NCBI RefSeq assembly: GCF_037975245.1
Contig: NC_092575.1
Span: forward strand, 24,406,841-24,470,840
DNA from: Apostichopus japonicus
Taxonomy: Eukaryota > Echinodermata > Holothuroidea > Aspidochirotida > Stichopodidae
DNA length: 64,000 bases
Direction: 5' to 3'
Below the pieces are notes generated by a model, which saw only the letters and a list, made by a program, of their open reading frames with translations, made no database searches and had not been told where the DNA came from. Shown one piece after another: positions 52,400 through 64,000 of this stretch (its first letter is position 1; the number at the start of each line of letters is the position of its first letter). A program made the position numbers and the translations under genes.

Positions 52400-54575
52400 G
52401 GAAGTATTTATGTTAATTCCTTTTATGTTTACTCAATTATTTTTAGATCACATATCATTTCATCACATGCAAAGTATATTTTAGCAGTGCTGCTCATTAG
52501 GTTTTAGTCTTCCACTGCTAACAACTGATAGGCAATGACTGGTGGTTGTTTGTTGTATGGACATTCAATCCCAATCTGGTGCTCTGAAATTGTTATTTTG
52601 AAACACTGTGAACATAGTTTACCATCTTATGGTTCTCTACACATAGTGATATAAGGATAAAGATTTGGCCAAATCTCACTGGTTACCAGACTACCAGTTG
52701 TACTTCATTCTTACCCACCGATGCCAAAATTATTGTTTGTTTGGGCATCTTGACCAATCAACCCCAAAGTGGTTGTGGTACAACAGTACCAGGGATGGTT
52801 TGTCAAGAGGAATTTTCCTACACATTCAATTCTAGCAAATAGATATTACTCTAGACTCCACCCCAGCTCTTATTGTGGTCTGCTGAAGATCACTTAAATA
52901 TGGGTCCGTGTCTGTTCAGTGTCTCTCTTTGTGGGGACAGATGAAGCACTTGTGCATTGTGATATCATATAATATCAAAGCTGAATGCTTTTGCATGAAT
53001 TTGGGCAATTATAGTAATCATGACATTTTAGTTATAGAAAGTGCTTCCATGTGTAGAGATGCCTGTTCATGGAAGTGCAGGAGAGTATAGATTGTATCAA
53101 GGGTCACTTGTACGTCAGTTCAAAATAGTTTGTGTTTTTTGTAAGTTTTCACTGTGATTTACTAGTACTGAGTACCTTCTACTATTTGATGTAATATGAT
53201 ATTATTTCTTACAGTAAGGAAGTATACCATATAGGAAAAGAACCATGAGAAGAAAATACATCACAGGAACCTCAAAGACGATGCAAGGTAGAAAAATCTG
53301 CTTAAATCACAGGAAGTCTTATCAAACCTTCAATCAATTGTGGATCCATGTTTGACTTTAGTATTAGTTAATTATTTATTTATTTATTTGTTTGCCACAA
53401 AAGTACAAAGTGGAGGGAAGTCTTCCATAAAGCTTAAAAGCATAACAATATGGAAGACTATATGGCACATAAAATGGCACATAAAATGTCAGTAACTGGA
53501 ACCTCAATTAATGGAATGGACCATTTACTTTTAATCATTCATTCCAGCATTCCACTTACTAAAACCATGAGTTTCAATTTGTAATCATGTATATTAGGCA
53601 TATTAGTCACAAGCTAGACAGTAAAGAGTTCAATAACAAGAACTTTGTTGACAACTGTGTCTGCTATATATGTATACCATCATATCATAATTATGGTTAG
53701 CCAGGCACAATACTGTTGACTACTGCATGTATCTGTATCTTAGAGTAAGCTAGTTTTCAGTAGCAACAATATTCCATGTGGGGTTCAGTGACATCACTGT
53801 ATAGTTCATATTGTTAATAATCTGTCAAAATTCACAGAACAGGTCAGTGTTTCACATTTTTTTTTGGGGGGGGGGTGGATATACATAGTAAGAGCCTTTG
53901 CCAACATAGGCTAACTTCTCAAGCCCATTCCTTTTCAAAATTTAATCTAACACCCTCACTACAGAAGGAAACTTGCAAGAGAGATTTGTCAGATGAGTCA
54001 CAATCAGATATTTTAGCACCCACCCATGTTGTTATTATTCTGGTAAACAAATGTGTCAAATTATCCCTATGTTACCCTGAAATGTGCATGATCAGATGAT
54101 TTGTGGACATTTGTGTTGATATTAATTATTGGCATGTATTGAAACATAATGGTTAGCCTAGTTATAATATTTAATTCAGCTATTTTACATGAATATTAGG
54201 TCAAATGTCGTTTTGCAAATGCTTCTTACCTAACATGGCCGATGAAGTAGTGGCTCATCTATGATGTTAAAGAACGAGGTCATCTACGAGTCTTTTCTGA
54301 TAACATATGTAAAAATTAAGTATAGTGTGGAAAACCACTTGAATTAAACTGTTAAATATTCATGTGAATAATGATATACAATTGATCATATGGGAAAGGA
54401 CATTATGTCATCAATTATTCATGAGTTGTGCAGTGTTTTTACTAGGATGTTAGTAATGGGGGATTGCCTCAGTCAGTTTTTTTTAATTTGTCGGCTGGGG
54501 TAGGGGGTGATTTTCCCATTTTTTTTTATTTGTATATTAAGAAGTCGCTAATACTTTGCTGATGTTTCTTTTTGC
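52400..54575. other. No clear gene; one possible broken exon
   Basis: A possible exon at 53219-53290 (acceptor 'tatttcttacag', donor gtagaa) reads KEVYHIGKEP, then a stop, then EENTSQEPQRRCK in one frame, so it is broken if real. Otherwise AT-rich, with a short (TTTA)n near 53370. Confidence 0.3.
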
Positions 54576-54581
54576 ACCTAG

Positions 54582-54664
54582 ATCAAAAAAAGATTAATGA
54601 CTTCCTAAAGACACAGGGCGAAGATGTCCCATACAACTGGTTTATTGTGAAACCAAAATTATAA
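54582..54664 (+). CDS. Possible terminal exon after the acidic repeats
   Basis: Acceptor 'tttctttttgcacctag' followed by 'QKKINDFLKTQGEDVPYNWF' and IVKPKL, stop TAA. The phase matches the acidic exons' donors. The protein end is not recognised. It is supported by acceptor quality and phase only. Confidence 0.4.
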
Positions 54665-57090
54665 ATGAAGCTGGCAGAGAAAAGAATGTTAAGTATGTTG
54701 GCAGATTAATTTAATCTTGTGTGTTGATCCTGTAAAATATTACAAAGATTTAAAGTTATAGTCTCAGGAAAACAACCAATTAGTGAGAGAAGAAATTAAT
54801 GAGATAATCTTCCTATTTTTTTTGGAAAACTGGAGAAGTATGTCATATTATCGACACCAATTCAAAATTACCAACCACTAACACAAAGTAATTAAGGTGA
54901 AACTGAACCACTGTATTCATGTACATTATTTGTTTTTTTCAAATTGATAAGCGTTATTCATGTTCTTTGTAGTTTTGGAAAACTATTAAGCAATTTGGTT
55001 CAGCCATGATTGAACAGGTCTCCTATTAAAACAGAATAGTAACACAAAATGATATTTGATTTGCTTAGGTTGTACATTTTCAATAGCATACATATGGAAT
55101 GTTGTTACAACTTCAAATTACAAATCAAGCAATCCCTGCATAGATCATGCTACCCCTGACTAGATGTCCCTTTTTGCAAATGAAAAAGAACTTACCTATA
55201 CTACAAACTAGTATTCCAAATTAAGTGTATGTTAATTGAACCTGAAGCCCTGTAATACCATGTGATTGCAGAGAAAAGAGAGTTACTGTACCTGGCTAAG
55301 GAGTATTAAGCCATGTCACATCATTATAAATTCTTGTTCCAAATTAATAAAATGTCAATATCCTGCACTTTTCCATTTATGGGGGACAGCATCATCTCAA
55401 TAATAATTTATGAACAGTTTGCACCAGAGAGAAGTAAGCCAGATACAGCTAAATTGTAAACACAATGTCATATTTCATATTTGATCATATTAAGTTAATG
55501 ATCCTTATTGCCTTTTATCTACAAAACTTCATTATTAGGGCATTGGAACTCCCTTTTATACCAATTTGCATTCAGGTTTATATTACAAATTTGATGAGTT
55601 GTATTGAATTTAAATAATGTTTTACTTCAATTTAAAAATGTATTGCATATTAAAACTGAATTGATGCTCTTTTTCTGTTTTTATAATTTCAAAACCTTTA
55701 CTATACACTGAACAAAAAGCCCGAATTGGAATCTTCTACTAAAGCAGATAGATTTTCAAAGTAGTTTATAATTGACTTCTCTTAAAATATGTGTTACAAC
55801 TGCCAGTAGTTAATCTCATATGTACAGTATAGTATTTGCATTTGCATCTGATGTCAGTTAGACTGTTCTCGTACTTGGTGAGTAGATGGTTGAGTAGATG
55901 AACCCACATTGCATTTGGCGCTCATTTCAAAAAGAATAATGAGGTTATGGAAAGTACAATAATACTGCAACTGGAAGTTGATGTGTGAAGTTGTTGACTA
56001 GTGACTGGTTGATGTGTATTAAATTTGACATTACCCACAATACTGAATAGGGGCATGTACATGGTTGAGGGTAAGTAAGTAAAGGTAAAGTTATGCAGTT
56101 TAATTTAGAACCCAAGTTTTTAGCTGGTTGTCATTTCAACATAATTGCACTAGAAACCTGATGATAAAGTGCTACATTTAGCAGGTTTTAGTCTGTTATT
56201 GTGTTGACACCAAAACAGAGCCCATAATAATGCATTCCTAACTGATGTACTGCTAATGCTAAACACCTAGTTCTACAACACCTTTACAAATTATACATAC
56301 AGAATATTGTTTTCACATGTTGTGAAGAGAGTATATAAATATGCATTGGAAATCAATGAAATTCTTCAATGTCTGCATCTAATGAAAAAAATATGCATCA
56401 TTTTCTGTGGTTCATATTGCATCTTCTTTCAATAACAGTAATGCCAGTATGAGCGTTTAACAAGTGGTGCTTGTAAACCAGCTGTAGGCTGACAAGTATT
56501 CTCCTGTGCAATCATGCCTGTTCCACTGCACATGATCATGCAACATAAATGGTACAACAAACACATGTGTTTAGGATGCTGATGTATGAACCAATAATTA
56601 GAAACTAAACTAACACTTGACTGCATTTTGCCTTGAATTTCATGACATTATACCTTTAATTTTAAAAAATGCCAGGATGATAATTCCGAAGCTCACAAAG
56701 TCACATACTTTTGTGGATGATAAGGATTGCAGTATTGGCTGATGCTGCACAATTGGAGAATTGTTGGTTGGCAAAATTGAGACAAGTTGAATATTTCAGT
56801 AAGCGATATAAGAGCCCTGATTACACAAATGTTGTATTGTACTGAAGGTCATTACTTTGTAAGCAAAGTTTATGTTGGTTTTGGACTTTTATTATTATTT
56901 AATACCATAAATATTAATATATTGGCTAACAAACATTCAAATATTGTATTGACTCTGATATGAATTTAAAAATATATTTCCGAAAGTGCTGAAGCTGCAC
57001 AAAACTTTGTTATATCCTATCTTTAAGTATGCCTTGCATGTATATATATAATTATAGATATAACATTTTGGGTGAAAAGTAGTTTGGGTG
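54665..57090. other. No gene recognised
   Basis: AT-rich sequence without recognisable repeats or domains. Confidence 0.4.
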
Positions 57091-57094
57091 GAGA

Positions 57095-58560
57095 TGATTG
57101 GGGATGGGCATTTTGGGGGTCTACTGGCAGGGGTACCCCACTAATATAAATTACTGGAATTGCCAATCCCTTACATATAGAGTCCTGCCAATTATTTTCC
57201 TGTAGTTTTTAACTGGATACTTCATGAGCAGATCTAGGTCAATGAGGGGATGGGCTTTTTGGGGGTCTACTGGCACTTGTACCCTTCTAATAGAAATTTC
57301 TGGAAATGCCCAAACCTTACATATGAGTGATACCTATCATTTGTCAGTAGGTATCAACTGGTTACCTTATGAGCCGACCTAGGTCAATGAGGGGATGGGC
57401 TTTTTGGGGGTCTACTGCCAGGGGTACCCCACTAATATAAATTACTGGAATTGCCCATCCCTTACATATAGAGTCCTGCTAATTATTTTCCGGTAGGTTT
57501 TAACTGGATACTTCATGAGCAGACCTAGGTCAATGAGGGGATGGGCTTTTTGGGGGTCTACTGGCAGGGGTACCCCACTCATAGAAATTTCTGGAAATGC
57601 CCAAACCTTACATATGAGTGATACCTATCATTTTTCAGTAGGTATCAACTGGTTACCTTATGAGCCGACCTAGGTCAATGAGGGGATGGGCTTTTTGGGG
57701 GTCTACTGCCAGGGGTACCCCACTAATATAAATTACTGGAATTGCCCATCCCTTACATATAGAGTCCTGCTAATTATTTTTCGGTAGTTTTTAACTGGAT
57801 ACTTCATGAGCTGACCTAGGTCAATGAGGGGAGTGGCTTTTTGGGGGTCTACTGGCAGGGGTACCCCACTAATAGAAATTTCTGGAAATGCCCATCCCTT
57901 ACATATGAGTGATACCTATCATTTTCCAGTAGGTATCAACTGGTTACCTTATGAGCCGACCTAGGTCAATGAGGGGATGGGTTTTTTGGGGGTCTACTGG
58001 CAGGGGTACCCCACTAATATAAATTACTGGAATTGCCCATCCCTTACATATAGAGTCCTGCTAATTATTTTTTGGTAGTTTTTAACTGGATACTTCATGA
58101 GCTGACCTAAGTCAATGAGGGGATTGGCTTTTTGGGGGTCTACTGGCACGTGTATCCCACTAATAGAAATTTCTGGAAATGCCCAAACCTTACATATCAA
58201 GTGATACCTATCATTTTCCAGTAGGTTTCAACTGGTTACATCATGAGCACACCTAGGTCAATGAGGGGGGATTGGCATTTTGGGGGTCTACTTGCAGGGG
58301 TACCCCACTAATACAAATTACTGGAATTGCCCATCCCTCACATATAGAGTCCTGCTAATCATTTTCCAGTAGTTTTCAACTGGTTACTTCATGAGCTCAC
58401 CTAGGTCAATGACGGGATGGGCATTTTGGGGGTCTACTGGCAGGGGTACCCACCAATAAAAATGACTGGAAATGCCCATCCCTTGTAACTGAAGTCCTGA
58501 CCATCATTTTACAATAGGTTTCAAGTGGTTACCTCATGAGCTGACCTAGGTCATCCGTGA
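57095..58560. repeat. 146-bp satellite, about ten copies, alternating types
   Basis: The landmark 'ggggatgggctttttggggg' recurs about every 145-146 bp (57100, 57246, 57391, 57537, 57682, 57827, 57973, 58119, 58265, 58412). Units alternate between a type with 'tatagagtcctgctaatt' and a type with 'tatgagtgatacctatca', giving a dimeric higher-order period of about 291 bp. The alternation fades in the last copies. Confidence 0.92.
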
Positions 58561-59805
58561 GGCTGGCAAAGCTACCCCACCACCAATAATTACTGGCGAT
58601 GGCCATTTGTTGCTCATGGGGCCATACCTGACACATTGTATTTACTTTGATGTGGTTACCATGAAAGCTGATGTAGGTTAGCTTTTAGGTGACTTTAAAA
58701 TTGCTTTCCCAGCCGCACCCACCACAGCCGGTTTGCCAGTCGCCTGGTTTCATATACAGGAATACACTGTGAACATTGTGATGTACAAGGCAATTGATTA
58801 CCTTCCCAGCTAACCAAACCCTATGGGCTCCCGGTCTATATTGATGCTCCATTGACACCCTTGCCTCCAGAATGTGACTGTGTGACGTCAGGTGTTAGAA
58901 TCGCTTTAGAATTCATTGGACATTTGAGTGAATGTAGGGACCAAAACATGAACTTTTTATGCAATTCTTTGAGAAACATAACATAGCTCCACTAAAATAT
59001 GCAAAAGTGATCTACTTCCACCCCACCAAAAAACCTTGTCTTGTGGATGGGGGTGGGAGGGGGTGGGTTAAGAAGACCAGTTCATACAACTTTATAAAGA
59101 ACATACCTGGAAATATTTTCGATATGAATTTCAACATTTTTTATCATTGAAATTTCTTTGGGCATGCACCCAAAGGTCACAGTTTACTTTTCTTACAAAG
59201 GGACCTTTGCAACATAATGTTTTAACAATAGTAATAGATAATAAATGTATCTATAAACTCAGTAATTTTTAGGTTGGTGCTCCCTCTTTTTATAATCTTT
59301 TTCAGTGAAAACATCTTGAGTGAAGGCATTCTTGCACTTTATACTCAAGCATGTGCTCAAGTTTTAGATTTTCAAAAAGCCTAACTAGTATCTCCTCTAA
59401 CAATTGTGTTCTTTGAATATTGTTTAATGGGTATGACAGGAATTTGCATATTCAAGAAGTTTTTAAATATTTCTTGACATTGAGAAGAACTTGCCATTAT
59501 TTTGGTTCTGTAAGTCCTTGTCACATCAACATAAAGACAGGTTTTTTCCTCATTTGCTATTATGATTTGGATTGAACCTCTTCAAAGCTTTTTATTCTCA
59601 GTATATACTTACACCAAATGTTCACATTATTATGGTCACTGTTATTTTTAAGAAGGTATCAAAAGATATTTTATGATTAACAAATTAGACATCTTGGACT
59701 ACCACTGCAGTGGTTTTTGAGTATGTGCATGCCCCTGTCCTGTGGTCCATCATTGAAGAACTGTTCACATAAGTATGTTCCTTTTAGATAGGGAGCACTT
59801 AGAGT
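58561..59805. other. No gene recognised
   Basis: Unique-looking AT-rich sequence. The short open frame at 58959-59150 shows no domain. Confidence 0.4.
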
Positions 59806-59810
59806 AGCCC

Positions 59811-61798
59811 TGTGACTGATGGGACATTTGCGGACCACCATTTTTAGGTACATTTAGTTAACTTGTAAGCGCTATCTCAGAATGAAAAGAATACCCCTCC
59901 TGGTAGCTACTTAATGTAGCTATATCAGAGCACCACCATTGAGAGAATATTGGCATTAACTATTTCACACAGTGGCATTTCCCTTGTGACTGATGGGACA
60001 GAAGCTCTGTGACTGATGGGACGCTACAGTATCTCCTCCAAAATTATAGCAAATTTTGTTTTGCTTTAACTTCAGTTTGCATCCACATATGGTGCCAACT
60101 AGCATTAAACTTGAGTCATCTGGGCTCTAGCCACCCATAGTCATCACAGGTAGGGCCCACTCGAGTTGGCCAATGGGGGTGTGGGTCCCACAATGGTTTG
60201 CCATATGAGCATCCCATAGAAGCAACTGGCATATGTAGAACAGACACAGGCCCATGGGAAAACCTGTTCCATTCCACACTTGCTGTCTCATATAGCCCCA
60301 TATGACTGAGTCATGGGTGTGTGATTTGTTGGGGCCTCACTGGGAAAGCTGTTTGGGCCCATATTTGGTGAGGTATGTTGTCCATGTATGGGACTCATGT
60401 CATCCCACTTCGGTGTATCAAGTAATGACATCTGGAAAAATGAAACACAATCTGTATGCATTTGAAACTTGCATTTTATTTAATTAACAACAATAGAATG
60501 AGCTGAGCCTTGAAACATGCAAACATTGATAATGAACAGGATACTAATTATACAACATTGATGAAGTCATTTAAGTCACATGAGCTTTTGACAATATGCT
60601 GAGCTAAACCCTGGGCAGCAAAAGTACCGAGATACTCTCAACTGTGGATTTAAAGGGTCCAATCTGCCCATCATATAGTGAAAGTCTAATACAAATTTTT
60701 TGAGCCATGTTCTCCATTTCCCCTCAAAATACTAAAGTGGTCAACGTCCCATGAGGAAAGAGCCAAAACTAATAGGCAAAGGGGCATACATATACTTTAA
60801 AAAGGATCCACCTGGCCTTACCAATGATTGGATTGGACCTTACATCATTTAAGTTACAGCCTAGTGGTTCTGTGAAAACTAATTCACTTGTGTGATGGGT
60901 ACTCCTGTGGTGATACTGCCAACCAGGAGTGTGTTGTACAGTGCTTCAGGTTCTTTTTCCCCCTGATAGACCCACCAGTTCCTTCAACTCGGCCTCATTG
61001 TTCTGTGATCCAAGAATATTGCATTCCTCAAATTTTGGACAGAAGGGCCTGTATGCAGTGATCCAGCCCTCTCTACAAACCTCTGTGCATGCCACTGCTG
61101 TAGATGATAATAGTTGTTATGTCATTTCTTTTTAGGAAATTAGGTATGAATGGAACGACACTATTCTTGTACTAATACTTTTAGGCATTGCAAACTGTCC
61201 AATATAGGCTATACTATCTGAACCATATACTGTGACTGATGGGACAGTAAAATCCAAAGATCTGACATGTATACCAATCTTGATTCAGGATAACCTTCAC
61301 AGGTCAATGAACACTTCATCATGTCACCATCATGTCAGTGACACAATCTGCTTTCAATAACATGGTCTAACAAATTAATTTGAAGAAATATACTGTACCT
61401 GTATTCTGATTTGCGTTTTTGTTCACGTTCTTGACGCTTCTGTTGTGAAGACATCTCCCGCTTCTTCTTGTGGGCCCACTGTTTGCGATACGCTGATTGT
61501 GTTTTTTTATATGCATCATATTTCCCCTCTGCTTTCAAACGTTCCCTCCTGTTTCGCTGTCTTTCAGCACTGGATTTCCCCATTTTGCATTGCACCACAC
61601 ATGCAGCCTAATTCTGTGACTGATGGGACAGAAGTTTCAGGTTGTCTTGCACATAACCCTATACACAATTGAAGAATCTCTGCTCATGCCAGATTAAGCC
61701 TTGAGTAGTACTAGATAGATGGACCCCCAACAACAGCTAAAATCATTCTGTTGGCTTATGACTAAAACAAATGTTAAAAAACTGTTACTGATGGGACA
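59811..61798 (+). repeat. Dispersed 16-mer TGTGACTGATGGGACA, six copies
   Basis: Copies at 59811-59826, 59985-60000, 60008-60022 (last base differs), 61231-61246, 61615-61630 and 61783-61798 (one mismatch), all on the plus strand, separated by unrelated DNA. I saw no copy elsewhere in the window. The cluster surrounds the exon at 61399-61583, so these could be protein-binding sites of a mobile element. Confidence 0.85.
61399..61583 (-). CDS. Basic-helix N-terminal exon of a transposase-like family
   Basis: ATG at 61583-61581, then 'MGKSSAERQRNRRERLKAEG', 'KYDAYKKTQSAYRKQWAHKK' and 'KREMSSQQKRQEREQKRKSE', ending at donor gtacag. It is a long, strongly basic helix. The KSSAERQR.RRERLKA start is one I associate with N termini of invertebrate transposon-derived proteins, and it resembles the exon at 43167-43393. 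The next exon should lie leftward but I found none down to 59.8 kb, so this is probably a remnant or a non-autonomous copy. DNA binding is an inference from composition. Confidence 0.5.
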
Positions 61799-62149
61799 TG
61801 TCCACACTCATTATTTCAAGAAATCACACAAAGACTTCTATTTGTATAGACACCTGTAACTTTGCAGAAGGTGAAAGGTCTCAAGGTGACTTTCATACTC
61901 AAAACAAAGTTGGTCATTTCTAGAATCATGCCAACTATTAAAGGGGCACTCTGAATTTTAGGAAATTTTGCTAATTTTTCGTTCCTGCAGCACTTGACAG
62001 TTAAATGCATGCTGCAGTGAGGAGAAACACGTTATAAGCCAGGTGAAACCTGTTTTTGGTAGTTTATCTGTCATGTATATCAAATATCTTCCTCAAATGG
62101 CTGCAACCTTAAGTTGATTTTTAGTGAAAATGCATCAATTCAATGGAAT

Positions 62150-64000
62150 GTGTAATTAATTACTTAGTTAATTAAATTATTTGCTATATTTATTTTACAA
62201 GGGGATAACTTTCAACAGTACCCATACTGGAGTCCTAACAGTGGTCCAGTGTGATGATATAACATTAGATTGCCAATGTCGCTCTAAGTGTTGTTTTAAT
62301 GGTATGTCGCCCTAAGTGTTGTTAAAAGAGATAAATTCACATAGGACAACTTGTATATGTGTAATTAATTACTTCGTTAATTAAATTATTTGCTATATTT
62401 ATTTTACAAAGGGATAACTTTCAATAGTACCCATACTGGATTCCTTACAGTGGCCCAGTGTGATGATATAACATTAAATTGCCAATGTCGCCCTAAGTGC
62501 TGTTTTTATTCTATGTCGCCCTAATTATTGTGAAAAGAGATAAATTCACATAGGACAACCTGTATATGTGTAAGTAATTACTTAGTTAATTAGATTATTT
62601 TCTATATTTATTTTACAAAGGGGTTACTATCAATAGTACCCATACTGGAGTCCTAACAGTGGTCCAGTGTGATGGAATAACATTAAATTGCCAATGTTGC
62701 CCTAAGTGCTGTTTTTATTCTATGTCGCCCTAAGTGTTGTGAAAAGAGATAAATTCACATAGGACAACTTGTATTAGTGTAATTAATTATTTAGTTAATT
62801 AGATTATTTTCTATATTAATTTTACAAAGGGGTTACTATCAATAGTACCCATACTGGAGTCCTAACAGTGGTCCAGTGTGATGGAATAACATTAAATTGC
62901 CAATGTCGCCCTAAGTGCTGTTTTTATTCTATGTCGCCCTAAGTGTTGTGAAAAGAGATAAATTTACATAGGACAACTTGTATATGTGCAATTAAATAAT
63001 TAATTAGTTAAATTATTTGCTCTATGTATTGTGCAAAGGGATACATATAAATAATACCCATACTGGAGTCCTAACAGTGGTCCAGTTTGATGAAATATTC
63101 ATTAAATTGCCACTGTCGCCCTAAGTGCTGTTTTTATGATATGTTGCCCAAGTGTTGTGAAAAGAGCTAAATTCACATACGCCAACATGAATATGTGTTA
63201 TTAATTAATTAATTAGTTAAACTACTTGGTTTATTGTCTTGCAAAGGGATTTCTATGAATAGTACCCACACTGGAGTCCTATACAGTGGTCCAGTGTGAC
63301 AAAATAGTATTGTATTACATGTATATGTGTAATTAATTACTTAGTTAATTAAATTATTTTCTATATTTATTTTACAAAGGGATTACTATCAATAGTACCC
63401 ATACTGGAGTCCTAACTGTGGTCCAGTGTGATGGAATAACATAAAATTGCCAATGTCGCCCTAAGTGCTGTTTTTATTCTATGTCGCCCTAAGTGTTGTT
63501 AAAAGAGATAAATTCACATAGGACAACTTGTATATGTGTAATTAATTACTTAGTTAATTAGATGATTTTCTATATTTATTTTACAAAGGGATTACTATCA
63601 ATAGTACCCATACTGGAGTCCTAACAGTGGTCCAGTGTGATGGAATAACATAAAATTGCCAATGTCGCCCTAAGTGCTGTTTTTATTCTATGTCGCCCTA
63701 AGTGTTGTGAAAAGAGATAAATTCACATAGGACAACTTGTATATGTGTAATTAATTACTTAGTTAATTAGATGATTTTCTATATTTATTTTACAAAGGGG
63801 TTACTATCAATAGTACCCATACTGGAGTCCTAACAGTGGTCCAGTGTGATGGAATAACATTAAATTGCCAATGTTGCCCTAAGTGCTGTTTTTATTCTAT
63901 GTCGCCCTAAGTGTTGTGAAAAGAGATAAATTCACATAGGACAACTTGTATATGTGTAATTAATTACTTAGTTAATTAGATTATGTTCTATATTTATTTT
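62150..64000. repeat. 209-bp satellite, about nine copies, runs off the window
   Basis: The landmark 'gtgtaattaattacttagtt' recurs at about 62150, 62360, 62569, 62779, 62988, 63197, 63329 (short copy, about 77 bp deleted before it), 63538, 63747 and 63956. Each full unit carries two direct copies of GTCGCCCTAAGTG about 30 bp apart, plus 'acccatactggagtcctaac'. The later copies are the most alike, as expected near an active expansion end. Confidence 0.95.

Noticed and set aside
60116-60487. Two small proteins on opposite strands
   Set aside because: Low-complexity GGGCCCAT-type sequence gives open frames on both strands. No domain recognised.

Overview
This window is AT-rich animal nuclear DNA: introns, GT-AG splice sites, mobile elements of several classes, microsatellites and satellites. 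I see no bacterial gene organisation, rRNA or functional tRNA. The domain mix (SUEL lectin plus EGF plus GAIN/GPS adhesion GPCR, Penelope-like element, THAP-type P-like transposon, hAT-like miniature elements, CR1/L2-like retroelement relics) fits a marine invertebrate deuterostome, most likely an echinoderm. That assignment is an inference from gene content.

Layout. 1-9 kb: mostly empty, with two minisatellite-like tracts. 9.1-10 kb: decayed non-LTR reverse transcriptase on the minus strand, ending in a (GAT)n tail. 10.2-25 kb: the best gene in the window, a complete adhesion GPCR on the minus strand. I assembled it by hand from 14 exons whose phases all agree (784 codons): signal peptide (partly on a 27-nt microexon), SUEL/galactose-binding lectin domain, one EGF-like domain, GAIN domain with GPS, seven TM helices and a Ser/Thr-rich tail. 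Its introns hold a 2.5 kb Penelope-like element flanked by 543-bp inverted arms with hammerhead-like motifs, a tRNA-derived SINE, two hAT-like miniature elements and long TA tracts. 25.6-27.8 kb: a third hAT-like element split by a 1.9 kb P-like element that carries a THAP exon. 30.0-30.5 kb: the last exon of a second adhesion GPCR, with a truncated non-LTR reverse transcriptase lying against its splice acceptor. 31.9-33.6 kb: an older RT relic. 40.7-46.7 kb: a 5.95 kb DNA transposon with perfect 27-bp terminal inverted repeats flanked by TATA, containing a broken multi-exon gene of a transposase-like family. 49.4-54.7 kb: a fragment of a KMT5A-like SET domain followed by three copies of one acidic exon and a terminal exon. 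57.1-58.6 kb: a 146-bp satellite with an alternating two-type pattern. 59.8-61.8 kb: a repeated 16-mer around the first exon of a second gene related to the transposon protein. 62.15 kb to the end: a 209-bp satellite that runs off the window.

How the parts relate. The two adhesion GPCRs lie on the same strand about 5 kb apart and share sequence around TM5, so they look like members of a local receptor cluster. Almost everything else is mobile DNA or its remains. I found no operon-like or defence-like cassette. The most unusual items are the altered GPS cleavage tripeptide, the hammerhead-bearing inverted arms of the Penelope-like element, and the TATA-flanked transposon. All gene models are manual readings of splice sites without alignment or transcript support.
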